A stretch of DNA of 64,000 nucleotides from Sergeia podlipaevii. Taxonomy: Eukaryota > Euglenozoa > Kinetoplastea > Trypanosomatida > Trypanosomatidae. Below are positions 29,688-37,874 of the stretch, one piece after another; position 1 is the stretch's first letter, and each line of letters begins with the position of its first letter. The stretch lies in contig JASANZ010002249.1 in NCBI GenBank assembly GCA_030849805.1, positions 1 through 64,000 on the forward strand, given 5' to 3'. The translations under genes and the position numbers were made by a program. The notes under the pieces are model-generated. The model saw only the letters and a list, made by a program, of their open reading frames with translations. It was not told the DNA's origin and searched no databases.

Positions 29688-30333
29688 TTGCCACTTACGC
29701 TCCAGGGTGAAGACACGCCGCCAAACTATGTCACCGCGAGCAAAGATCACCGGAGTGCCCTGAAGTTATTCGTGCACACATATGGGGATTGCACCAATTA
29801 CAATGTTTGAACGTCTTCCATTTTTTTTTTTTTACCTTTTGAGAACGTGCCTCTCTCCATAGACTTTTTTTTTGCTATATTTTATGTTATGCTTTGAACA
29901 ATTGCATGTTGACGTTTTCCCGTGGTAGTATGTTTTGGCTGCAAATTTTTGAGGCGAAAATAACGGTATATAGCTTTATGTTTCGCCTGTTCTTTTTTTT
30001 GTCTTTATTGAACGTATTTGGTCGTGCATTTTGAGTGTATCATACTTGTTCTTGTAGAATGCGTATGCATGACTTTTTCAACTGTGTTTTTGTTTTCTTT
30101 CCCTTTTCATTTGCTTTTGTTTGTCTGTGATAAAGGAAAGTATATTTTTTCATATTTTCAAGTTTGAGGTCCTTTTTTTTTTTTTTTTTTCAAAAAGAGA
30201 CGCACACATTGAACGCTCAACACGGAAAGGAAAAAGACCCGCGCATATAGATTTACTTACCCCAGCCATTCAAGTGCGGCTGCACGATAGTTGTCTAAGT
30301 GGACTCTCACATCTTTCGTTTCTTGCCCCCAAA
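29688..30333. other. Intergenic with T18 tract
   Basis: No gene seen. T-runs occur at 29820-29833 and 29865-29873; a T18 run spans 30173-30190. The next gene's frame is open through the T-run from a non-ATG codon at 30121, but that part is untranslated leader in my reading. Confidence 0.6.
30173..30190 (+). promoter_or_regulatory. T18 pyrimidine tract upstream of the cyclase
   Basis: Eighteen consecutive T after gaggtcc, followed by AG at 30196-30197. This is a strong candidate for directing spliced-leader addition to the cyclase mRNA, giving a leader of about 135 bases before ATG 30334. Confidence 0.55.
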
Positions 30334-32388
30334 ATGGGGACCGCAGCGTCTTGTCAGAGGAAGGCTCATAGGAACCCTACTTCAGTAACGAACTCTCGAT
30401 CCTACGTCTACTGTGAAAGCCGATTGTCCACACCAGCGGCACCTGCAAAGATTTGCACAGCAGCACCTGCTGCAGTTAGTGTCAAACCACTAGTGCGTCC
30501 AAGTGATGCCGACTCGTTTGACTGCACCGACAGAGACGTGGACTCTGTTGGGGAAGAGTTCAGCAGCACTCCCCCTCAGAAGGCTGAGGTAGCTCCAGTT
30601 CTTGATAAGGACCCTGTGAACTTTCGTGGTGCGATGAAAGATGCTCTTGAGCAACTTCGCTTGCGCCAACGTGAGGCAGTGCCCGGATTTACTAAGGAGG
30701 AGGTAGAGGACATGGTGGTGCTTACTCGAGAGATGGAGGGGATTCGCGCGGTTATGCAGCGGTCTAACTACACGGTGGAGGGAACATGGTGTATTATTGA
30801 GAAGGAGGGCATGCTGGAGCGGTTTGGCCAGCAGTTGTACGATGAACTGTTGACTCGCAGTCCGCGCCTGCGTGTGTTCTTTTACGGTGTCGACCTGGAC
30901 GAACAAGCGCGAACATTAGTGCGCATGTTTGGCACTGCTGTTCATTTTTATGAGAAGCCAGAGGCTACGGCGGATATGTTCAACCGAGCTGGTGCGAGGC
31001 ACCGCGGCTATGGCGTAACAGATGCCATTCTCGCCGAGATGGAGGTAGCCTTCTTTAAGGTGTTTCCAAGATTCGTTGGTCAGGATGTATATGAGGCCTC
31101 AAAGGACGGATGGCGCGTGTTCTGGCGCGATATTTTAGATCTTCTTGACAAAGGAAGCCGAAGCCCCGAGGGTGAGAAGTTTGCAAAGATTTATGAGCAG
31201 CAGCAGTTAAAGAAGCTCCAAACTGACTTCAAGCTGCTGACTCAGCGTCAAAGCAAGTGCGAGCTTCGTCAGCAGTTTGTGGGAATAATGTACGCGAAGG
31301 CAATCGAGATGCACGGGGACCTTTCGAAGTTTGATGCCTTGCGTGACTTGCGCTCAAGCCGTCGTGTGTTTCAAGCGTTTGTTGATATCACCAGCAATGT
31401 TCGCGACAGCGCGCGCATTGATGAGTATTTACGTGATCTCGGCACGCGCCACATTGCGTACAACGTCACCATAGAGAACATGCACTCCTTCACCGAGCCT
31501 TTTCTCTTTGCGTGCCGACACTTTCTGCAGGAGGAGTGGAATGTCACGATGGAGGCGCGTTTTTTGTGGTTCTTTGAGCGCGTTGTCGATGGCATCGGCG
31601 TTGGCATGACCACAGGCATTGAGAACGTTGAGAATAAGCTCGCGCCACGCGATAGCGGCACCTTTTGTCTGCTTTTCACCGACATTGAAGGGAGCACGAA
31701 GCTCTGGCAGACGCAGCCTGAGGCGATGGGCATTGCTGTTATGGAGCACCACAAGTTAGTACGCCGACTTATTGCGGAGTATGGCGCCTACGAGGTGAAG
31801 ACAGTCGGCGACTCTTTTATTATTGCTGCTGAGAACGTCTATGTTGGCGTGAAAATTGCCCTGTCCATTCAATTGGAGCTGATGCGCATGGCTCCCATTG
31901 CTCCTGACTTCACAATGGTGGAGCCAACTGAGGGCTGCGGTAAACATACAGCGTGGGATGACCGTACTCTCCGCGTGCGCATCGGTATTGAGCACTGTTC
32001 GGATGCACAGGCGACGTATGATACTGTTCACCGTCGGTACGACTTCTACGGACCTGGTGTGAATCGTTGCGCGCGTATTGAGGCGGCAACGTGTGGGGGG
32101 CAGATAATGATGTCCCGACAAACATTTGAGGCTCTAAAGGCATTCCCTGACTTTCATGATGAGCCGTGTCCACGAGTGTTGCGGAGTGTTGATATTCCTT
32201 CCCCTTCTGCAAAACTCGATAACAAAGGCCTTGACCATTTCGTTGCAGTGAGCGACATGGGTTTGGCAAATCTCAAGGGTATTGGGCACCCCGTGCACCT
32301 TGTCTCTATGGTCCCCCGGTGCCTTGCTGGACGCGAGTTTATTGAGAAGGTCTCGAAGGCCCCTCCCAGCAGCACAAGTTCGCGGTAG
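30334..32388 (+). CDS. Adenylate cyclase with two tandem globin domains and N-terminal acylation motif
   Basis: A 684-residue protein. I start at ATG 30334 (MGTAASCQRK), the only in-frame ATG before the domains. Gly2 with Ser6 fits N-myristoylation and Cys7 fits palmitoylation, so membrane or flagellar-membrane attachment without a TM helix is likely. Globin domain 1 spans about 146-275 with proximal-His context ARHRGYGV (His223). Globin domain 2 spans about 305-420 with GTRHIAYNV (His373). A class III cyclase domain follows at 442-660. It has metal Asp450 in FTDIEGST and Asp493 in KTVGD, adenine-specifying Lys489 and Asp570, and transition-state Asn577/Arg581 in YGPGVNRCAR. All catalytic positions are present. 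The layout matches the heme-containing, O2-responsive soluble cyclase described in Leishmania (HemAC type), unlike the receptor-type trypanosome cyclases. Gas sensing is inferred from that relative. Confidence 0.85.
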   Translation: MGTAASCQRKAHRNPTSVTNSRSYVYCESRLSTPAAPAKICTAAPAAVSVKPLVRPSDADSFDCTDRDVDSVGEEFSSTPPQKAEVAPVLDKDPVNFRGAMKDALEQLRLRQREAVPGFTKEEVEDMVVLTREMEGIRAVMQRSNYTVEGTWCIIEKEGMLERFGQQLYDELLTRSPRLRVFFYGVDLDEQARTLVRMFGTAVHFYEKPEATADMFNRAGARHRGYGVTDAILAEMEVAFFKVFPRFVGQDVYEASKDGWRVFWRDILDLLDKGSRSPEGEKFAKIYEQQQLKKLQTDFKLLTQRQSKCELRQQFVGIMYAKAIEMHGDLSKFDALRDLRSSRRVFQAFVDITSNVRDSARIDEYLRDLGTRHIAYNVTIENMHSFTEPFLFACRHFLQEEWNVTMEARFLWFFERVVDGIGVGMTTGIENVENKLAPRDSGTFCLLFTDIEGSTKLWQTQPEAMGIAVMEHHKLVRRLIAEYGAYEVKTVGDSFIIAAENVYVGVKIALSIQLELMRMAPIAPDFTMVEPTEGCGKHTAWDDRTLRVRIGIEHCSDAQATYDTVHRRYDFYGPGVNRCARIEAATCGGQIMMSRQTFEALKAFPDFHDEPCPRVLRSVDIPSPSAKLDNKGLDHFVAVSDMGLANLKGIGHPVHLVSMVPRCLAGREFIEKVSKAPPSSTSSR

Positions 32389-33616
32389 CAGCGTTGGTCG
32401 GATGAATGTGGAATACCCCAAATTGGAGTGCGTGACAAGATGGTATTTGAGGCGCGTTTATCTGCACATACTTTTTGTTTGTTAATGGCCTCAAACGAAA
32501 AGAATTGTGCGTAACATTCTGTATTTTTTTTTAATTTTTTTTATCTGGTCTTGTGTTTATGTTACATTTTTTTTTGTTTTTGCTTTGTTTTTTGGGCCTA
32601 CGCAAATAGAAGGACTATTATGTGTGTATTTATTTTAACCACAGCTTGCTGCGTAGTGCACACTGTTTACCACCATCGCAATTTTTTTTTGTATTTTTTT
32701 TTCCAAAACGCATATTGAAGGTATTTTGTTGTTAACCGTACTTGGGCTTCCTGTAGGTAGTCAGACGCTATACGATAAATATATAGTACTCCTTTCCCCT
32801 CCCCTTTATTACTGCTTCACAGTGTGTTGTGTGTTGTACTCTTTGTGGTTGAAGCGTCAATTGGTTATTTCTACATTTTCGAATATAAGTAGAATGTTTT
32901 TTTTTTCTTTTGTGCGCATTTTCTTCTTGAGCACACGAGACATCCGAAGGAGTGTGGGCACACGCGTATGTGCACCTGCGAGCACACTAGTCAAAAATGT
33001 AGGTGAATTTAGGCTTTCTCTTCCTCTCTTTGTGGCAACGTCTGAGCATACAGATTCTCATTGTTAGGAATACAATTTTTTTTTTTTTTTTTGCGTTATA
33101 TAAATGCCGCTACGAGCAGCATTTTTGTTTTATAGAGATGTGCAAGCTACCTTCTTAGGATTTTTCTTTTTGTCCTCTGCTGAAATGAGCTCACCCCATT
33201 TCTGAAGTGATTTCATTCTTGTTGCAAATGTTCAATATATAAAGATGTGCACAATCGCGGATGAATGTGAAATATAAAAATTTTCGTTTAGGTATATATT
33301 CGTAAATAGTAGTTTCTTTGAATTATTACTTCCTTGCCGAAAAAAAAAGTGATAGTATGTCACGGTGTCTGCCTCTTGCTCTGAATGTTCTTTTTCAGGA
33401 CTAAGAGAGCTTAAAGTATATAAAAAAATAAAATTTCCAGTAAATTGCTTCATTTACATAATGGTGCTATGAGATTATATTCGTTTTTTTTTTTTTTACT
33501 TCTCCATTTCTGTTGGCATTTAGATCTTCAGTCTTTGCTTGATCATAGTACGTTGAAAGAAAACGCAGGTGTTTAACCTGTCCTTTACCTCCTCTGTTTT
33601 TCTCTCCGAATCAACG
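32389..33616. other. 1.2-kb intergenic, T-rich
   Basis: No convincing gene. T-runs of 8 to 18 are scattered (32573, 32682, 32693, 33070-33091, 33485-33499). A 113-residue open frame at 32726-33067 begins at TTG, is rich in Leu/Phe/Ser and shows no domain; I regard it as chance. A C/T-rich stretch at 33580-33606 lies close before the next ATG. Confidence 0.5.
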
Positions 33617-33841
33617 ATGAAGCAACCATACAAAACGAACTGGCGTGTGTACGTGCCTGGTGTGTTCATGATGACCATTATCTGCGGTGTGGTGTATTTT
33701 AGTCGGACGCGTGGTGACGCGGTCAAGTACGGTCATGACTTTGTGCCTATATACTCTTCTGAAGGCAAGTTGGAGGGCTTTACTCATCCGGTTCTCGTGA
33801 ATGCCGGGAACAAATATCGTGCCAAGGAAAGCGCCAAGTGA
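33617..33841 (+). CDS. Small single-pass membrane protein, 74 residues
   Basis: The frame opens at a GTG at 33569; the first ATG is 33617. The protein has a short polar basic N terminus (MKQPYKTNWR), one hydrophobic helix at about residues 13-31 (VPGVFMMTIICGVVYF), then a soluble 43-residue tail rich in Lys/Gly/Tyr (YSSEGKLEGFTHPVLV). Size and topology resemble small accessory subunits of mitochondrial inner-membrane complexes, but no family-specific motif is visible. The smooth composition and flanking T-tract support a real gene. Confidence 0.6.
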   Translation: MKQPYKTNWRVYVPGVFMMTIICGVVYFSRTRGDAVKYGHDFVPIYSSEGKLEGFTHPVLVNAGNKYRAKESAK

Positions 33842-34380
33842 TATCTGTGCGCAGGCACATTTTTATTGCAACATACTCACATATATATGGTAGATGGTGG
33901 CTGTGGTGAATGGAAAGTGGTGCCTGACAATTTGTTTTACTTAATCTTTACAAGGGCATACTTGGTAACTAGTTTATTTAAGCCATTGCTGCTGCTGAGG
34001 GTCATTATTCACTGCGTGTATTCAATGAAACATTAAATAAATAATTGAACATCTTTACATACGAATTCATATATATATATATATATATATTTAGTGGACA
34101 CAGTATACTGCACCTGCTTTTATTATTACTACTACTACTGCTACTACGATTACTGTTGCCGTTTTGCTTGCTGTTCCTTCATATATTTTTTTCCATTTTT
34201 TTTTTAAAAATGTATGCACACTCTCACAGTTTTTTCTTTTGCAAGTGATATTCGCTTAGGTCATCGCCCGCCTTCAAAGTGAGAATTTTCTGGAAGAGGT
34301 GCACTCAAATTCACTAGGATATCTCGATAGCGAAAGCATACCTTTACTCTTATTTATTTGTATACATTCAAAGAAGGATC
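33842..34380. other. Intergenic with TA repeat
   Basis: No gene seen. A TA dinucleotide run spans about 34069-34090; TTA/CTA and T-rich tracts follow at 34118-34205. These are the likely RNA-processing signals for the proteasome gene. Confidence 0.6.
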
Positions 34381-34998
34381 ATGTCTATTCTTCAGTACAG
34401 CGGCGGTTCTGTAGTTGCCATGGCGGGCAAGGAGTGCTTTGTGATCTTGTCTGATAACCGTCTCGGTGAGCAGCTCAAGACTATCTCCATGGAGGTGCCC
34501 AAGCTTCACGTGGTGAACGACAGCGTTGTGGTTGGACTGACTGGTCTTCGCTCAGATCAGCTGACGTTTGCTCATAAGCTTCGCTTCCGTACTAATATGT
34601 ATAAGCTGCGTGAAGAGCGTGATGTCAACGGCAAGGCTTTTGCTGCGCTTGTGTCCTCTATGCTTTACGAGGCTCGCTTTGGTCCGTGGTTTGTTGAGCC
34701 TGTCATTGGCAGTGTGGACAAGAAGACTGGCGAGGTGTACCTATGTGCAACCGACTTGATCGGCGCTCCTTGCGAACCCGAGGACTACGTGTGCGCCGGC
34801 ACGTGTGCGGAGAGTCTTCACGGCATGTGTGAGGCTCTCTGGAGGCCCGATTTAGGCCCCGAGGAGCTCTTCGAAGTTGCTGCACAGGCCATGCTGTCTG
34901 CTTGCGACCGAGACTCTCTTTCTGGCTATGGTGCTGTGGCTATGATCGTGACGCGCGACAAGATGGTCACCCGCCTTATCAAGGGCCGCAAGGACTAG
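34381..34998 (+). CDS. PSMB3: 20S proteasome subunit beta 3
   Basis: A 205-residue protein from ATG 34381 with the full length of the beta3 subunit. It begins MSILQYSGGSVVAMAGKECF, the typical unprocessed beta3 start where the catalytic Thr of active beta subunits is absent. It carries KLRFRTNMYKLREER, LYEARFGPWFVEPVIG, the CATDLIGAP loop, FAGTCAES-like (CAGTCAESLHGMCEALW), and DRDSLSGYGAVAMIV near the end. These match the human beta3 protein block by block. Beta3 is a non-catalytic ring member of the 20S core, required for assembly; location cytosol and nucleus. Confidence 0.95.
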   Translation: MSILQYSGGSVVAMAGKECFVILSDNRLGEQLKTISMEVPKLHVVNDSVVVGLTGLRSDQLTFAHKLRFRTNMYKLREERDVNGKAFAALVSSMLYEARFGPWFVEPVIGSVDKKTGEVYLCATDLIGAPCEPEDYVCAGTCAESLHGMCEALWRPDLGPEELFEVAAQAMLSACDRDSLSGYGAVAMIVTRDKMVTRLIKGRKD

Positions 34999-35709
34999 TG
35001 TATTGCGCATTCAATTATTATTGCTCATCTTTCATTTGCCTTGCACCCCCGCCACTCCACGCTGGTGGCATGTCTGACGTCACAGCAAAGGCATACCGAG
35101 AAAGAACGAAAATAAAATGGGAGGATAGGCGAGGAGGAAAAAAGAGGGATACTTAAACTTTGCCCAGCACGACTTTTCTGCTCCTCTATTGAAAAAAAAG
35201 CACCTTTTCTTTCTGTTTAGATGACACTATTTTAGTTTTGTATAGGCATTTTTTTTATCGTGCGAGGTTTCTCTATCTTTTTTTCTTTTTTTACTATACA
35301 ACACTCCATGAAGTTGATGCAGCGACTGGTGCATTTCCGCATGCACCGCCCTATTTGAATTGCTGGATGGCAACAGAGGATGAAAGCACTGAGTGAAAAA
35401 AACAATATTAGAAATCGTCTGCTTCCCAGTGCACTTTTTCTGAACTTCTTGGTGCTCGCTTTTACTCCTTTTTTTAAATGTTCTTCTCTATTATGAGTGA
35501 GCGTTTAAGGTGTGTGAAGATGTCTTTAACGAGCCGCTCGTTTTCATATTGTTTCTAGACTATCACTTCTGTTTATGTACCTTTTTCTTTTGCACACTAT
35601 GTACATTTTCTTTGGTCCATTTTTCTCGTAGCACTGCTTTTTACATAGTTATACTCTCTACATACATTTTTTTCTAGTTTTTTCTTGCCAGTTCTTGCTG
35701 AAGATCACG
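34999..35709. other. Intergenic, T-rich
   Basis: No gene seen. T-tracts occur at 35248-35256, 35276-35291 and 35574-35590. The final tract at 35667-35688 ends at AG 35690-35691, about 18 bases before the RPB9 ATG. Confidence 0.6.
35667..35691 (+). promoter_or_regulatory. Pyrimidine tract plus AG acceptor for RPB9
   Basis: T7 then ctagttttttcttgccag, with AG at 35690-35691. The predicted leader is only about 18 bases, which supports the use of ATG 35710 rather than any earlier codon. Confidence 0.55.
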
Positions 35710-36132
35710 ATGGACACTGTAGATACCGATGCTCACATCAGCTTAGGTGACCGCACCACGGCGCCGATGCTTTTTTGCTCATCTTGCAGTAACTTGCTCT
35801 ATCCGGAAGGTGACGATGACCGTAATATGCTGTGGCGTTGTAACTACTGCAAAACCACAGTAGTAAACAATGATTGTAAGATTGTATACGTGCTAAACTT
35901 GCAAATGAAGAGCGACACCGTTGGTGAAACTGATCTTCTTGCCGAGTTTGCCAATGATCCAACTGCGCAGCGTGACCCCAACAAGGAGTGCCCCAAGTGC
36001 CATCAGAAGGATGTCACGTGCTTCGTGAATCCACTTGGTCAGCCCCAGGAGGATATGACGTTGTACTTTGCGTGCGCCAACCCCAAGTGCCATCACGTAT
36101 GGAAAGGAGAAGATGTCGCTGAGCAGAACTAG
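35710..36132 (+). CDS. RPB9: RNA polymerase II subunit RPB9
   Basis: A 140-residue protein; the frame opens five codons earlier at TTG, but the first ATG is 35710. It has two zinc ribbons separated by a short linker. The first is CSSCSNLLYP...WRCNYC near residues 22-48. The second is CPKCHQKD...YFACANPKCHHVW at the C terminus. The LLYPEGD segment is the typical N-ribbon of RPB9. The C-ribbon acidic loop is altered compared with TFIIS-type ribbons, as expected for RPB9. It acts in start-site selection and fidelity of RNA polymerase II. Pol I (RPA12) and Pol III (RPC11) homologues are the alternatives, but the length and N-ribbon favour RPB9. Confidence 0.85.
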   Translation: MDTVDTDAHISLGDRTTAPMLFCSSCSNLLYPEGDDDRNMLWRCNYCKTTVVNNDCKIVYVLNLQMKSDTVGETDLLAEFANDPTAQRDPNKECPKCHQKDVTCFVNPLGQPQEDMTLYFACANPKCHHVWKGEDVAEQN

Positions 36133-36756
36133 ATATTGCACTCACATTGTCGCTGCTATTTTTTTTTTTCTTTTCTTGCCTTTTACAATTTTTTGAGTAT
36201 AGTGTTGCTACTGCTGCTGTGTGCTGTTTGTTATGTGGTGGTTGTGTCTATTTGAAGAGCTTTTTTTGTGTTTCTTTCACAGAGACAGTGTGGGGAGCAT
36301 ATATGTATATATATATATGTTTGAGTTCCATTTTGGTTGCGGTGGCGATGGTGTGTAAAGTGTTGTTTCTTTGGACTTGGCGATTGACCAGTTATTAATA
36401 ATTGTAACGATGATGCAAAACTAATTACAACAATATGAGTTTACGATTGATTCTCACTGTTCTGCTGCTGCTGCAGAGACACAAGGTAGTTATTGTGGCA
36501 TCGGTTGCTTTGCTCTGCCGTTGGCCGCAGGTGCGCGGGTTGTTAGCTTTGGATTTGCACATTTTTTCCCCCTTCTCTTCCTTGTTTTTTCTTTTCTCGT
36601 TACAAAAAATGCCCGCGCTGTCTAGTACTGTCTGGAGACTGCTGACTGTTGTTGCTGAGGTGATCTTTTCCTTATATACAGAGGATACTATTTCTCTCTG
36701 TCCATATCTTTTAGGTGCTGTGTCTGCTGCACAGTAGTCCAACATTTAGCTGCGCG
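36133..36756. other. Intergenic, T-rich with TA repeat
   Basis: No gene seen. It contains a T10 run at 36159, a short TA run at 36303-36319 and T/C-rich stretches at 36555-36602 and 36690-36713. ttttaggtg ends in AG at 36713-36714, a plausible acceptor for the next gene. Confidence 0.55.
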
Positions 36757-37305
36757 ATGCACTTGTTTGGGGTTTCGCTACCCCTAATGTGTCTTTTATG
36801 GCACTTTATTGTAACAATATTGTCTTTTATCGATTACATTGTTTTTGTGCGCAACAGCGACTACGTTGACTCCACCATTAAGCCTGTTCAGCTTGCTTTT
36901 TCTATTATTGGTCTTGTTTGCTATGCAGCTTGTGCCGCTCCTTTGTTTGTGTACGCATATAAGTATGGCGCCTCACGTGAACGCCGTGTAGTGAGGCTTC
37001 TCCTAGGCATATCAATCATGTTTTTGTCGTCATCTCTACCGATGGTGATTATAGAGCTGATTATCATGCTAGAGACGGGCCGTGGCCTGATCCATCCACT
37101 CGATGCTATTGTGTTTATTCTTCATGCTATCGCAGCTGTGTTTGGATGTGCGGTGACGTGGTTTTCGTATATGAGATGGATTTCCTCTGTGTTGCATCGC
37201 CTTCGTGGAGCTGAGCGTCAGATTGTCGATGATGCAAATCAATCAGCAAAATTGAAGCCAATTATTTTGCCTCCACCACTTCCAGGTCATCCCTCTGTGA
37301 TTTAG
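36757..37305 (+). CDS. Four-helix membrane protein, 182 residues, unrecognised
   Basis: The frame opens at a GTG (36715), but the first ATG is 36757. Four hydrophobic helices are evident: LMCLLWHFIVTILSFIDYIV, LAFSIIGLVCYAACAAPLFV, LLGISIMFLSSSLPMVIIEL and IVFILHAIAAVFGCAVTWF. The loop after helix 2 is basic (YKYGASRERRVVRL) and the C-terminal tail is soluble with a Pro cluster (ILPPPLPGHP). It could be a MARVEL-like or kinetoplastid-specific four-TM protein; no diagnostic motif seen. Confidence 0.65.
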   Translation: MHLFGVSLPLMCLLWHFIVTILSFIDYIVFVRNSDYVDSTIKPVQLAFSIIGLVCYAACAAPLFVYAYKYGASRERRVVRLLLGISIMFLSSSLPMVIIELIIMLETGRGLIHPLDAIVFILHAIAAVFGCAVTWFSYMRWISSVLHRLRGAERQIVDDANQSAKLKPIILPPPLPGHPSVI

Positions 37306-37874
37306 ATCACTCTCCTTCCCTCCCTTTCTAGAAGCACACTTTTAGATATTTAATGTAGTGTGTGTGTGTGTACAATTTTTATTTTTTCCTTTCACACCTG
37401 ATTTGAAACCGTTTATCCCTGATTAGAAAATAGGACGGCAGTAACATTTTTTTTTTTGTTGTTGTTATTTTTGCTTGTGCGTACATTGAAAAAGTATGAT
37501 GCGGTGATGGGTTCATTACGTTGTGTGTTGATTTCAAACCACGTGCTGAGTACTGCGTAATTTTTTGTTGGGTAAAGCTACAAGTGATAGGTGCATCTAT
37601 ATCTGTTTCAGAAGTAGCTATGCTTTTTCCGTTCTCTGCGTATTTGCTATTAGTCTTCTTCCTTCTGCTTCTTCTTTGCTTTTATTGATTTCTTGTAGGT
37701 TCGTGTTTTGCGCTGTTATTAGTATCATTATTATTATTACTATTTTTTTTACACGTGAGATTAAAGCGGCGGGGATATTTTTCTAATTTTACAATTAATT
37801 TTGTTATCGGCATTTCCCCACCCTTTTTTGACTTAAACTTAATATTTCGCTTTTTTTCTTTCTTGGATATTATC
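37306..37874. other. Intergenic
   Basis: No gene seen. A TG run lies at 37357-37371, T-runs at 37448-37458 and 37744-37750, and ATT units at 37724-37744. AG dinucleotides at 37758-37764 are candidate acceptors. The frame of the next gene is open from GTG 37755 through a T-rich stretch that I read as leader. Confidence 0.55.

Noticed and set aside
30121..30333. 71 extra N-terminal residues on the cyclase
   Set aside because: The frame starts at a non-ATG codon and runs through a T18 tract; the acylation motif at ATG 30334 supports the shorter start.
32726..33067. 113-residue open frame in the gap after the cyclase
   Set aside because: Starts at TTG and has no domain; a first ATG within it would leave a short peptide that includes translated T-runs.
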